A DNA stretch of 64,000 bases from Methylacidimicrobium sp. AP8 (GCF_903064525.1 NZ_LR797830.1:1736001-1800000); one strand, 5' to 3'. Shown: positions 11,017 through 19,435, numbered from the stretch's first letter. Numbers and translations are program-made. Notes: generated by a model from the sequence alone, not told the origin.

Positions 11017-12426
11017 TTATGGCGAGCGGAGCTCCATGTCCTCGCAGAGGCCCGGCAGCTCCGCCTTAGGCGGTACCGTGCTCACGAAGGGATCTTCCAA
11101 GGAGTAGTAGCCGCTGTTGCCGACCTGCACATAGTCCCAGTCGATCACATACGAGATCTTGCCGGCGGCCACTCGTCGCATGAGCTGGCTGCGGGCATGG
11201 GCTCGGGTGTTCCGGGGAGCCTCCTGCTCCGGATCCCGGCTTCCGGGGCCGGAGCAGGCGAGCGCTTCGAGCGTCGGCTGGGGGATCAGGCCCGCCAACC
11301 TCCGCTTTTCGTCGAGGTTATGGTACTCGAGATCAAGGCTTTCCATCCACGGATCATCCCAGCCCACCCCCTCCCGGCTTCGAAAGAGCTCGAGCAGGTG
11401 ACGCTTCGTGATCCAGTCCACCCTGCCCAGGAGCGCCTCGGTGTCTTCGCGCAGACCCCGCAAGACCTCCTCCCACGCAAGACAAGTCCAGGCCGCGTCC
11501 CGATCCCCTTCCCTGCCCGACCGCGATACCGCCGCCAGGAAGTGCTCCAAAAGCTCCACGGCCGTCCACCTCCTGCCGTCGGAGAGCTCGATGAGCCACG
11601 GGCCGTCGGGGCAATGGCTGATCTGATGCATCGTGCGCACCGGATCGGCCAGGGCGACCTGGGGCATCCTGTCCTCCTCCAGAAGATCAAGAACGAGCGA
11701 GGTGCTGCCGACCTTCAGGGCCTGGCTGAACGGCAGCATGTTCGAGTCCCCGAGGAGGAGGTGGAATCGACGGAAGCGGCTGGGGTCCCCCAGCGGCTCG
11801 TCCCGCGCGTTGATCAGCGCCCGGTTGAACTGCACCCACTCGTAGATCTCGGTCTGGATGTAGTCGGCCCGTTGCATCACCTGGAACGGCAGAGCGCGCG
11901 TTCGGGCTCCCCGGTCGACGCCGCGCGGTACCATCACTGTGCCGACCCGACCCGCTCCGACCATCAGTCCCCGGACAGCCAGGAACGCGAGCAGGGAATC
12001 GACGTTACCCTGGGTGAGCGGCGCGTCGCGCTGGAGCAGATAGTTTTCGTGGCAGCCGAAGGTCGCACCCGTGTAGTGATCGATGTTATTCTTGATGAAG
12101 GAGGTCTCCCCAGCGATGCCCAAGTCGTTCAAGGCCCGTTGCAGCAGAATTTCCCCCGCCCGATCGGAGGCCAGCAGATCGCCGAGGAAGAGGCATTCGG
12201 CGGTGCAATACTCGATATGCCCCATGTCGAGATAGAGCCGCCCGCCGTTGAAAAGGAATCCGCCGTTGCCCGCCGGCTCGTCGTAATCCCGATCATGCAC
12301 ATCGATCAGGCCCACCTGCTTCCGGTAGAAGAGATAGTCCCGGACTCGCTCCGGCACCGGCATTCTGTCCTGGGATCGCTGCGATAGGCAGCCGTACTCG
12401 GTTTCCAGCCCCGCAATCCGACGCAT
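11017..12426 (-). CDS. pafA: Pup/UBact--protein ligase PafA
   Basis: Ligase that uses ATP to join the C-terminal glutamate of the Pup-like tag to lysines of target proteins. 469 residues of the glutamine-synthetase-like Pup ligase/deamidase fold: MRRIAGLETEYG, the acid-bearing LYLDMGHIEYCTAEC, FIKNNIDHYTGATFGCHENYL, INARDEPLGDPSRFRRFH and LLLGDSNMLPFSQALKVGS. I call it PafA rather than Dop because the long Dop loop present in its paralogue at 14.4 kb is missing and its N-terminus begins directly with the ligase core. AGGAG lies six bases before the ATG at 12426, three bases after prcA. Depletion or loss would be expected to stabilise tagged proteins; that is family knowledge. Confidence 0.93.
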   Translation of the reverse strand: MRRIAGLETEYGCLSQRSQDRMPVPERVRDYLFYRKQVGLIDVHDRDYDEPAGNGGFLFNGGRLYLDMGHIEYCTAECLFLGDLLASDRAGEILLQRALNDLGIAGETSFIKNNIDHYTGATFGCHENYLLQRDAPLTQGNVDSLLAFLAVRGLMVGAGRVGTVMVPRGVDRGARTRALPFQVMQRADYIQTEIYEWVQFNRALINARDEPLGDPSRFRRFHLLLGDSNMLPFSQALKVGSTSLVLDLLEEDRMPQVALADPVRTMHQISHCPDGPWLIELSDGRRWTAVELLEHFLAAVSRSGREGDRDAAWTCLAWEEVLRGLREDTEALLGRVDWITKRHLLELFRSREGVGWDDPWMESLDLEYHNLDEKRRLAGLIPQPTLEALACSGPGSRDPEQEAPRNTRAHARSQLMRRVAAGKISYVIDWDYVQVGNSGYYSLEDPFVSTVPPKAELPGLCEDMELRSP

Positions 12427-12429
12427 CTC

Positions 12430-13209
12430 CTACTCCTTTTGCCCTTCTTCCCATCCCAATTCCCAGGACTCGGGGACGAGAAACGCCGGGCCGCCGCCGG
12501 TGGCAGCCTCGCGGGAGAGCGCCCCGACTTCGAATCGGTCCGCGAGCTTGGGGGCGAACCAAGCACTCGGCGGTGTAAACTCTTCCCACGGAATCCGCTT
12601 CTCCCCATCCGCCTGGGCGGCCCAAGCGAGCACGGCCAGCGCGTGCCCGGCTAACTCCTTCCAGCTTTTGCCCGGGATAGGGGGAAATTTCCGGCTCTCC
12701 TCCCGCCACAACGTCCAGAGATCCTTCCGGGCCCCGAGCAGAGCGCCGCGCCGCAGCTGCTCGGAATCCACCCCGGCATAGCCGCCGTCGTATTCGATCA
12801 GCCATCCTTGATCCGCGGAGGCCGAGCTTCCCAACTCCACGAAAATGCCCCGGAACAGCAACGGCGCGGCGAAGATCTGCTCGAAGGCGTTTTTGAGCGC
12901 CCCGGCCAACCCATAGCTTACGATCCGCCGCGCGCTCACGTCGGCTCTCGATCGGGAGAAGCCCTCGACGTGCGCCGTCTCGATCGCGGTCTGGCGGATC
13001 TTTTCCAGATCGGCGGGATGGCCGATTCCCGCGAGCGCCAAATGGTCGTAGATCTCGAAGATCTTGGGAGTGGACGCCTTGCCGGCGACCAGCAGGATGC
13101 CCGGCTCCCCGCTCAGAGCGACGACGGGTGCGGCACCTCGCAGTTGATCCTCGATGTACTCGCGTCGATTCTGGACCGCTTCCAGCCAGCGATAAGGTTC
13201 CTCGATCAC
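12430..13209 (-). CDS. prcA: Proteasome subunit alpha
   Basis: Non-catalytic outer-ring subunit of the bacterial 20S proteasome, gating entry and docking the ATPase. 259 residues. The opening IEEPYRWLEAVQNRREYIEDQ corresponds to the PYxWAxxRxEYI gate segment of actinobacterial alpha subunits, and an IFEIYDHLALAGIG block follows as in KIxEIYDRIAFAGVG. The start is a GTG at 13209 preceded by GAGGGGAAGAGG; no ATG is available before the conserved N-terminus. It is separated from prcB by 188 bases, the largest gap in the operon, and followed three bases later by pafA. The C-terminal 60 residues are not similar to anything I recognise. Confidence 0.93.
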   Translation of the reverse strand: MIEEPYRWLEAVQNRREYIEDQLRGAAPVVALSGEPGILLVAGKASTPKIFEIYDHLALAGIGHPADLEKIRQTAIETAHVEGFSRSRADVSARRIVSYGLAGALKNAFEQIFAAPLLFRGIFVELGSSASADQGWLIEYDGGYAGVDSEQLRRGALLGARKDLWTLWREESRKFPPIPGKSWKELAGHALAVLAWAAQADGEKRIPWEEFTPPSAWFAPKLADRFEVGALSREAATGGGPAFLVPESWELGWEEGQKE

Positions 13210-13329
13210 GCTCAGCCTCTTCCCCTCGCACCCGCTGCCGCTTGTTCCGGCAAGGCGAGGAATCCTCCAAGACCCCTCGTCCGCAGGGACACGGAAAGAG
13301 TAAGCTTATCACGCCCGCGACGTAGTGCA

Positions 13330-13341
13330 ATGCAATTGCAT
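13330..13341. repeat. Perfect 12-base palindrome between prcB and prcA
   Basis: ATGCAATTGCAT is a perfect palindrome in the 188-base gap between prcB and prcA, the only sizeable break inside the proteasome operon. On the minus strand it supplies TTGCAT, and TGATAA follows 18 bases later (about 13306-13311), so a weak internal promoter for prcA-pafA is possible. I see no gene in the gap. Confidence 0.3.
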
Positions 13342-13397
13342 CCCCTGCCGCCCGGTTCCGGGGATGCTCTCGCCCGAGCGCGGCCCGGCGAAAGCAT

Positions 13398-14192
13398 CTA
13401 GGTCGTCGGAAGAAGACGGCCGAGCTGCTCTTCCGGAATCGATTTGACCCCCGACCGCCGGACCAATTTGACCTGCGGATAGATTCGCGTCCGCCGATCA
13501 ATGCCTCCCGTGGCGGTGTCGGATTCCGCCGCTACATCCAAAAGCTGGAGCGAGAGAGCGATCGCCTCTTCTTCCCCGCGCTCGGCCGGAGGCGATCCGC
13601 TCCACCGGTTCAGATATTGCAAAACAGCGCGCGCCGCCGGCGATCCCGAACCCGAAACGGCGAAATCGACCGCCTCGAATTGCGCTCCCAAGGCATCATA
13701 AAAGAAGATCTTCGGTCCCCCTTTGCCCAGAGGATCGACCAGGGCGAGGATCGGAACCACGACCCCGACTCCTTGGAGGGTCATCGCGAGGTTCTCCTTG
13801 AGAAGCTTGCCGACCATTCTTACCTTCGCGTCGACCGACAAGGGTTGAAGCTGGCTCCGCCGGTAGTACTCGAAGGAATGCTGAAGGACGCGCGCGATTT
13901 CGTAGGCGATCGCCGGAGCCCCGGCGATCGCCATCACCGTCGACCGGTCGATCTCGATCACCTTGTCGGCTCGATCATGAATGACCGTGTGCCCCATCGT
14001 GGCCCGCCGGTCTCCGGCAACGATCACCCCGTCCCGATAATGAAAGCTGAGGACGGTGGTCGCTTCCGGCATCGGTACCGCCGCTGCCCCCGGCGCCGTG
14101 CCTTTCCCTTCCGGGAAAAGAAGGTTCCTCGCACGGAGGACGGCGAGGAAATCCCCGGTCAGAGCCCCGGCGGAAACGCCGACGGTCTCCAC
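13398..14192 (-). CDS. prcB: Proteasome subunit beta (catalytic)
   Basis: N-terminal-nucleophile protease forming the inner rings of the 20S proteasome. 264 residues with a propeptide of about 44: cleavage before TTVLSFHYRDG would expose Thr45 as the nucleophile. The partner residues of the family are in place: Asp61 in VAGDRRAT (Asp17 of the mature chain) and Lys77 in RADKVIEI (Lys33). The conserved SGSGSPAARAVL and ESDTATGG segments near the C-terminus also match. The start is a GTG at 14192, four bases after the ubact stop, with GGAG nine bases before it. The tag and protease genes are therefore almost certainly cotranslated from one mRNA. Confidence 0.95.
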   Translation of the reverse strand: METVGVSAGALTGDFLAVLRARNLLFPEGKGTAPGAAAVPMPEATTVLSFHYRDGVIVAGDRRATMGHTVIHDRADKVIEIDRSTVMAIAGAPAIAYEIARVLQHSFEYYRRSQLQPLSVDAKVRMVGKLLKENLAMTLQGVGVVVPILALVDPLGKGGPKIFFYDALGAQFEAVDFAVSGSGSPAARAVLQYLNRWSGSPPAERGEEEAIALSLQLLDVAAESDTATGGIDRRTRIYPQVKLVRRSGVKSIPEEQLGRLLPTT

Positions 14193-14196
14193 GACC

Positions 14197-14379
14197 TTAT
14201 TCTCCGGTACGCTGTCGATAGCGCTTCGCCTGATCGGGATCGACCTTGCGCATCCGCTTGAGGATTTCTTCGGTGTTCGGCCGATCGATTCTCGGCACCC
14301 TGGGCCCCGGCCCCTCTCCTCCCGGACCGGAACCGGGACCGACCGGATGTGTCTTTTGGACTTGTTCTGGCATCAGCAT
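14197..14379 (-). CDS. ubact: UBact, Pup-like protein tag ending in Gly-Glu
   Basis: Small unstructured protein that is joined by PafA to lysines and read by the ARC ATPase. 60 residues: a Gly/Pro-rich first half, then RPNTEEILKRMRKVDPDQ and AKRYRQRTGE at the very end. This matches the UBact group of Pup homologues described in Gram-negative phyla. The last residue is already Glu, so no deamidation step is needed before ligation, unlike actinobacterial Pup ending in Gln. I chose ATG 14379, with AGGAG four bases upstream; a second ATG two codons later (14373) is equally possible. The gene lies 26 bases after dop and four bases before prcB. Confidence 0.93.
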   Translation of the reverse strand: MLMPEQVQKTHPVGPGSGPGGEGPGPRVPRIDRPNTEEILKRMRKVDPDQAKRYRQRTGE

Positions 14380-14405
14380 GGCTCTCCTGGTGGGTTTACG
14401 AAACT

Positions 14406-15956
14406 CTAACCGCCGATCGGCTCCAGGTGCAATTCCTCGATCATATCGGAAACGGCTTGCGCCCGGTCGATCACCTCGCAATAGCGCTCCAGGTCGACAC
14501 CCGGAAAGGCCGAGGACAGCTCGACCCGATAAGTCTGCCCCTTCCAGCGAAAGGCGATGTAGTCCCACTGAACGTTGACCAGGTCTTTGGCGAACTTTTG
14601 AATGCACTTGCCCCGGATATACGCGCGGGATGCCGTCGGCGGCTGCTGGATCGCCCGATAGATATCCTCCTCCCGGGAAATTCGGCTGATCTGGCCCGCG
14701 GATTCCAGCGCGTAATAGAGCCCGCGCTCCCTATCCATCAGATGGTATTCGAGATCGACACTCTGGAGCCACGGGTCATCCCAGGAGAGCTTCTGCTCCT
14801 CGCGGAAGGTCTCCAGAAGGGAGCGCTTCGCCACCCAATCGAGCCGGTCCCGCAAGGCATCGGGATCCTTCTGCAACAGTTCGATGGTCTCTTTCCAGCC
14901 CTTCCAGACCGCTCGTTTCTCCGGGTGGTCGAGATCGACGTAGCGGCCGACCCAATCCGCGTAGTCGTTCTGCAGCTCGGTCGCGGTAGTCTTCCCCGCA
15001 TGCGCGAGGCTGATCTCCCAACGGTTGGTCGGATCCCGGGAGATGCTCCGGTGCGCGTGGAGCGGGTCGAGCAGAAAAAAGCGGCGTGGCGCACGCTCGT
15101 ACTGCAGCGCCTCCAGCACCAGTGCCGTGGTCCCTACCTTCAGCCAGGTGGCGTATTCCGAAAGGTTGGAGTCACCCACGATCACGTGGAACCGCCGGTA
15201 GAGCTTGGGGTTCGCGTGGGGCTCGTCCCGCGTGTTGATGAGGGGCCGCCGGTTCATGGTGTCGATACCGACAAGCTCGGTGAAAAAGTCCGCGCGCTGG
15301 GAAATCTGGAATCCTCCGCCCATCCCCAGGTCTTCCTTCTCCCAGCCGAGCTTCCCCGCGCCGCCGAAGATCTGCCGGGTGACCAGGAAGCCCATCATCC
15401 CCTCCACGATTCGATCCCAGGGGATCATTCGCGGGATCAGGTAATTCTCGTGGCAGCCGTAGCTGTGTCCTGCGAAGTCGCTGTTGTTCTTATAAAGGCA
15501 CACCGTATGATTTCGCCGCCGGCTGGCCGCCCGGGCGCACTCCTCCAGAATCCGCTCCCCCGCCTTGTCCTGCGCCACCAGCTCCAGAAGGGTGGAGCAT
15601 TCGGGTGTGGAGTATTCGGGATGCGTATGATCGTTGTAGAAGCGCGCCCCGTTGCGTAGGACGAAGTCGCTCTTGATCTCCTCGAAGCTGTAGGGCCGCT
15701 GGCGATCCTGGGAAAAAAAGTTCGCCTCGTCCCCGTCCTGGCGCAGCTCCTTCGCCCGGAAGCCACGGGCGTCGCGATGGGGATCCTCCCGGGTGTAATC
15801 CCAGAGATTCGGGCTGCCGAGTTGCGCAGCGGCCCGGACGAGGTGAATCGACTCCTCGACCACGTCGATTTCGGCGTTTTCCCGAACCGCGATCCCGAAC
15901 TCGGTCTCCAATCCGAAATAGATCGGCCAGGCTGGAATGGGTCTCTGCTTGTCCAT
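14406..15956 (-). CDS. dop: Depupylase Dop (UBact-removing enzyme)
   Basis: Homologue of PafA that hydrolyses the bond between tag and target lysine (and deamidates Pup where the tag ends in Gln). 516 residues. Dop hallmarks: LWDYTREDPHRDARGFRA and a long insertion rich in charged residues (about 70-105, the Dop loop region), then YNDHTHPEYSTPEC with the key acid, LYKNNSDFAGHSYGCHENYL, LINTRDEPHANPK and FHVIVGDSNLSEYATWLKVGT. Start ATG 15956 (MDKQRPIPAW) has GGAGG 13 bases upstream; a TTG at 15998 would overlap the ATPase gene. Because the tag here ends in Glu, its main role is presumably depupylation and tag recycling. Confidence 0.94.
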   Translation of the reverse strand: MDKQRPIPAWPIYFGLETEFGIAVRENAEIDVVEESIHLVRAAAQLGSPNLWDYTREDPHRDARGFRAKELRQDGDEANFFSQDRQRPYSFEEIKSDFVLRNGARFYNDHTHPEYSTPECSTLLELVAQDKAGERILEECARAASRRRNHTVCLYKNNSDFAGHSYGCHENYLIPRMIPWDRIVEGMMGFLVTRQIFGGAGKLGWEKEDLGMGGGFQISQRADFFTELVGIDTMNRRPLINTRDEPHANPKLYRRFHVIVGDSNLSEYATWLKVGTTALVLEALQYERAPRRFFLLDPLHAHRSISRDPTNRWEISLAHAGKTTATELQNDYADWVGRYVDLDHPEKRAVWKGWKETIELLQKDPDALRDRLDWVAKRSLLETFREEQKLSWDDPWLQSVDLEYHLMDRERGLYYALESAGQISRISREEDIYRAIQQPPTASRAYIRGKCIQKFAKDLVNVQWDYIAFRWKGQTYRVELSSAFPGVDLERYCEVIDRAQAVSDMIEELHLEPIGG

Positions 15957-15994
15957 GGCGTCGCGCTTTCCTCCGGTATCTAATTCCCGAATCT

Positions 15995-17650
15995 TCAAAC
16001 GACCTGACGCACCGTCGCTTCCTCCCGCCGCATCACCGGCGCCAGCCGAACCACGTTCTGGGGATCACAGTCCACCAGCTTCAACCAGTCTTCCGTGATG
16101 TCCGACGGCGGGAAGATGTCATTCTCAAGATACTCGATATCGAGCGCTGTCAACAGGTCCTCCAACCGCAAGCCGTAATCGGACGGATCGGCGATCGCCC
16201 GCTTGATCGCCAACTCCTTGGCCCGCTCGACAATCGACGCGATGATCGCTCCGCTGATCAGGTCGCCCCGATAGAGATATTCCTTTCTCCCGCTCCGGTA
16301 GGTGATCTCCAGGAACCGGTTCCGCTCGACCCGGGCGAACTGCGCCTCTAGCACCCCTTCGATCAGGATTTCGATCGCCTTTTGCCTATCGTTGCCCGCC
16401 TGCCTCAGGAGATCCGGAGAATAGGGCAGATCCGTATCCAGATAGATGCGGTAGATCTCTGCCGAGCCGGCGCGGTCGGGTCGATCCACCTTGATCTTCC
16501 GGTCGATCCGGCCGGGCCGCAGGATGGCGGGATCGATCAGGTCCGCCCGGTTGGACGCCAGGATGATCACCACCTCGCGCATCGACTCAATGCCGTCCAT
16601 CTCAGCGCAGAACATGGGAACAAGCGTGTTGAGGATGCCGTGGTAGCGGCCCGCGCGCCGGGTTCCCAGGATGGATTCCGCCTCGTCGATGAAAAGGAAC
16701 GGGAGGTACCCTTCCCGTGCCAGCTCCCGCGCCTGCTCGAAGAGCTCGCGGACCTGCCGCTCCGATTCGCCGACCCACATGTTCAGGATCTCCGGTCCCT
16801 TGACATGGAGGAAATACTCCTTCCGGTCCTCGCCGGTTTGTTCTCGGAGCCGACGCGTGAGATTGTACGCCGTGGCCTTCCCTAGGAGCGTCTTCCCGCA
16901 CCCCGGCGGTCCGTGGAGCAGAAATCCCTTGGGAACATGGTGATGGTACTTGGCGAAGAGGTCCGCATGGAGGAAAGGCAGCTCCACCGCGTCGCGGACG
17001 GCGCTGACCGCCCGTTTCTGCCCTCCGACCTTTTCCCACGGAAGCTCCGGAACCCGATCGAGCAGACGGTACTTGGTCTTCGAGGTCGCCACGACCTCGA
17101 CGGCGACCCGGGAGGAGGAGTCGACCCGAACTTCGAGCCCGGCCTTGATCCGCTCTTTAGCCAGCGGCGTGGAACGGACCACGACGAAGCTTCCGCCGAC
17201 CCCTTCATGGCCCACGCGCAGCCGGTTGTCCGGCAGCACGTCGATCACCTTCACCACAGGGCCCGATACATCGAAGCCGAGATCGCCCACGACGACATAG
17301 GCCTCGTTGAGCAGCACCCGGGTTCCAACCATGAGGGTCTCATGGGCCAACCGGGGGTCGATCAGGCAATAGAATTCGGTTCCGCCCTGGATCACGAGCG
17401 CGATCTCTTTCTTGGGCAGGGCGAGGAGGGTGCCCACCCGGTTCGCCGGGGAGGAAAGTTTCTCGACCGCGTCGTTGAGCTTTTCCAAAGCCTGGCGGGC
17501 CTGCTCGTTGGTCTCCTCGAGCTCCGCCACCCGGCGGCGGAGATAGAAGAACGCCTCCCGCGAAACCGCGTCAAAAGCGAGCCTTTGGCCGATCAAGTCG
17601 ACGATCTGAAGAGCGGAGGCCGACTCCAAGCTTTCGAAAGACATAGGCAT
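15995..17650 (-). CDS. arc: Proteasome-associated ATPase (ARC/Mpa)
   Basis: AAA+ ring that recognises the tag through its coiled coil, unfolds the substrate and feeds the proteasome. 551 residues: N-terminal coiled coil (about 30-66), two OB folds (about 70-190), Walker A GPPGCGKT (about 247-254), Walker B LFIDEAE (about 319-325) and the arginine-finger region RPGRIDRK. I start at ATG 17650, with GGAG five bases before it; an in-frame ATG at 17683 has a poor ribosome site and lies only one or two bases after the predicted transcription start. The chain ends ATVRQVV: the GQYL/HbYX tail that docks actinobacterial Mpa to the alpha ring is not there. pyrF ends about 90 bases upstream. Confidence 0.94.
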   Translation of the reverse strand: MPMSFESLESASALQIVDLIGQRLAFDAVSREAFFYLRRRVAELEETNEQARQALEKLNDAVEKLSSPANRVGTLLALPKKEIALVIQGGTEFYCLIDPRLAHETLMVGTRVLLNEAYVVVGDLGFDVSGPVVKVIDVLPDNRLRVGHEGVGGSFVVVRSTPLAKERIKAGLEVRVDSSSRVAVEVVATSKTKYRLLDRVPELPWEKVGGQKRAVSAVRDAVELPFLHADLFAKYHHHVPKGFLLHGPPGCGKTLLGKATAYNLTRRLREQTGEDRKEYFLHVKGPEILNMWVGESERQVRELFEQARELAREGYLPFLFIDEAESILGTRRAGRYHGILNTLVPMFCAEMDGIESMREVVIILASNRADLIDPAILRPGRIDRKIKVDRPDRAGSAEIYRIYLDTDLPYSPDLLRQAGNDRQKAIEILIEGVLEAQFARVERNRFLEITYRSGRKEYLYRGDLISGAIIASIVERAKELAIKRAIADPSDYGLRLEDLLTALDIEYLENDIFPPSDITEDWLKLVDCDPQNVVRLAPVMRREEATVRQVV

Positions 17651-17690
17651 GTCTGCTCCGAATCCTTTTTCCTTTCTCGCCATGCCTCAC

Positions 17691-17719
17691 ACAATAGGCG
17701 CATATGCTTCCCGCTGCAA
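17691..17719 (-). promoter_or_regulatory. Possible promoter of the proteasome operon
   Basis: On the minus strand TTGCAG (17714-17719) and TATTGT (17691-17696) are 17 bases apart, in the gap between pyrF and the ATPase gene. Matches are three of six and four of six, so the call is moderate. Transcription would begin near 17684, leaving a leader of about 34 bases before the ATG at 17650. Confidence 0.4.
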
Positions 17720-17739
17720 ACCGGCCCCCTAGGCGCTCC

Positions 17740-18438
17740 CTAAACGGGGCCATTTCCCTCCCCAAGCAAATTCCGCACCAACTCGACCGGGTCCGCCGAT
17801 TCCAGCACCGGCCGGCCGACGACGATATGGGTCGCCCCGAGGGCGAACGCCTCACGCGGGGAGACTGTGCGACGCTGGTCGTCCGCCTCCTGCCGCGCGA
17901 GCCGGATTCCCGGGGTGACGATCAGCTCCGGCCGGATGCCCGCCTTCTGCAAGAAAAGGAGGTCGCGCGCCGAGCAGACGATGCCGGGAACACCGTTCTC
18001 GGCCGCCAGCGCGGCCAGAGAGCAGACGCGCCGGCCGATGCTTCCGGGCAAGCCGATTTCGGAAAGCTCTTCTTCGGTGAAGCTCGTCAGCACCGTCACC
18101 GCAAGAAGCCGGGTGGCGCTGCCTGCGGCGGCTGCGGCGGCGGCCGCCAGCATCCGCCTTCCGCCGAGAGCGTGGACGGTCAGCAGCCCGACCTCCATCT
18201 GAACTCCGGCCTCGACCGCCTTACCCACCGTCGCCGGAATATCGTGGAGCTTTAGATCGAGAAAGACCTGCGCTCCCAATGCACGGAGCTCCGCCACGAC
18301 GGCGGGCCCCCCGCGCAAGAAAAGTTGACTTCCTACCTTGAACCAACTGACATACTCCCGCAGCCGGAGCGCCAGGGAAAGAGCCGCCTCCACCTCGAAG
18401 AGATCCAAGGCCACGATGAGCCGATCCGCTAAGGGCAT
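17740..18438 (-). CDS. pyrF: Orotidine 5'-phosphate decarboxylase
   Basis: Last step of UMP synthesis, removing CO2 from OMP. 232 residues of the group I family: IVALDLFE (substrate aspartate), the catalytic FLDLKLHDIPATV with Asp-Lys-Asp, TVHALGG, and the phosphate-binding TPGIRL and HIVVGRPV near the end. The ATG at 18438 has an excellent GGAGGTGG Shine-Dalgarno seven bases upstream; a GTG at 18447 is part of that site and is not the start. The start codon overlaps that of the divergent ispE. It is the first gene of the minus-strand run leading into the proteasome operon. Confidence 0.95.
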   Translation of the reverse strand: MPLADRLIVALDLFEVEAALSLALRLREYVSWFKVGSQLFLRGGPAVVAELRALGAQVFLDLKLHDIPATVGKAVEAGVQMEVGLLTVHALGGRRMLAAAAAAAAGSATRLLAVTVLTSFTEEELSEIGLPGSIGRRVCSLAALAAENGVPGIVCSARDLLFLQKAGIRPELIVTPGIRLARQEADDQRRTVSPREAFALGATHIVVGRPVLESADPVELVRNLLGEGNGPV

Positions 18439-19315
18439 GAAGGCCACCTCCGGGGGAATTCAACTCTTCGCACCGGCGAAAATCAACCTCGACCTGAGGA
18501 TCCTCGGCCGTCGATCGGACGGCTTTCACGAGATCTCGACGCGGATGGCGCCGATCTCGCTGGGCGATCGCTTGCGCGTGATTCCTCGCTCCGACGGGGA
18601 GCTGGCCTTCCACTGCGACGATCCGCGGATCCCGGGGGGGGAGGAGAACTTGGTCCTGCGGGCCGCCCGCCTGTTCGCCGCGTCGTTCGGCCTCCCTTGC
18701 GGCTTCACCTTCCTGCTGGAAAAACGGCTTCCGTCCGGAGCCGGACTCGGAGGGGGCAGCAGTGATGCGGCCGCTACCCTTCTGGCTCTCCGCAGCCTGC
18801 TGGGGTATCCCTCGTCGGTGAATGCGCTGATGCCCGCGGCGGCCTCCTTGGGAAGCGACGTTCCCTTCTTCCTCGTCCAAAGGTCCGCGCTCTGCCGCGG
18901 CCGGGGAGAAATCGTCCACCCCGAGCCATGGCCCGGCCCCAGGCACGGCCTGGTCCTCTTCCCCGGTTTTTCCGTGCCGACTCCGTGGGCCTATCACGCT
19001 TACGCCCGCAACCCCCGCCCGGGCGAGGAACGGGGCGCGCCGCCCTGGGGCCCTGTCCGGAACGATCTGGAGCCCGCCGTCTTCCGGAAGTATTTGTGGA
19101 TCGCCGAGGCCCAGAAATGGCTCCGGAATGAGGCGAAAGCCGCCCTCGCGATGATGAGCGGCAGCGGAAGCTCGGTCTTCGGTCTCTGGGATCGCGCTCC
19201 CGATCCCCATCTGCTGGCTCGGGCTCGGCTCTTTTTCGGTCCGGAAGCTTGGATCGAACCTTTTTCCATCCTAGACGGCGGGACCGCGCCGCCCCTCCGC
19301 GGCGACTCGTTTTGA
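18437..19315 (+). CDS. ispE: 4-diphosphocytidyl-2-C-methyl-D-erythritol kinase
   Basis: GHMP-family kinase of the MEP isoprenoid pathway. 292 residues. It starts MKATSGGIQLFAPAKINLDL, where APAKINL is the family opening, followed by the ATP loop PSGAGLGGGSSDAAATLL (about 99-116) and the C-terminal MSGSGSSVFG. The ATG at 18437 shares two bases with the pyrF ATG on the other strand (sequence CATG), so each gene's promoter must lie inside the other's coding region. Only a weak AAGGG precedes the ATG; upstream in-frame codons run antisense to pyrF and lack family similarity. Confidence 0.93.
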   Translation: MKATSGGIQLFAPAKINLDLRILGRRSDGFHEISTRMAPISLGDRLRVIPRSDGELAFHCDDPRIPGGEENLVLRAARLFAASFGLPCGFTFLLEKRLPSGAGLGGGSSDAAATLLALRSLLGYPSSVNALMPAAASLGSDVPFFLVQRSALCRGRGEIVHPEPWPGPRHGLVLFPGFSVPTPWAYHAYARNPRPGEERGAPPWGPVRNDLEPAVFRKYLWIAEAQKWLRNEAKAALAMMSGSGSSVFGLWDRAPDPHLLARARLFFGPEAWIEPFSILDGGTAPPLRGDSF

Positions 19316-19435
19316 CTGCAGCCGTCCAAGTTTTCCTTAAGGAGCAATCCGGAAGCTGGACTCGCCCGGAAAAAGAACTAGTATAAGGATACCAACGAGC
19401 TACCGTCCAGCGAATTATCTTACTTTTTCTTGCAA

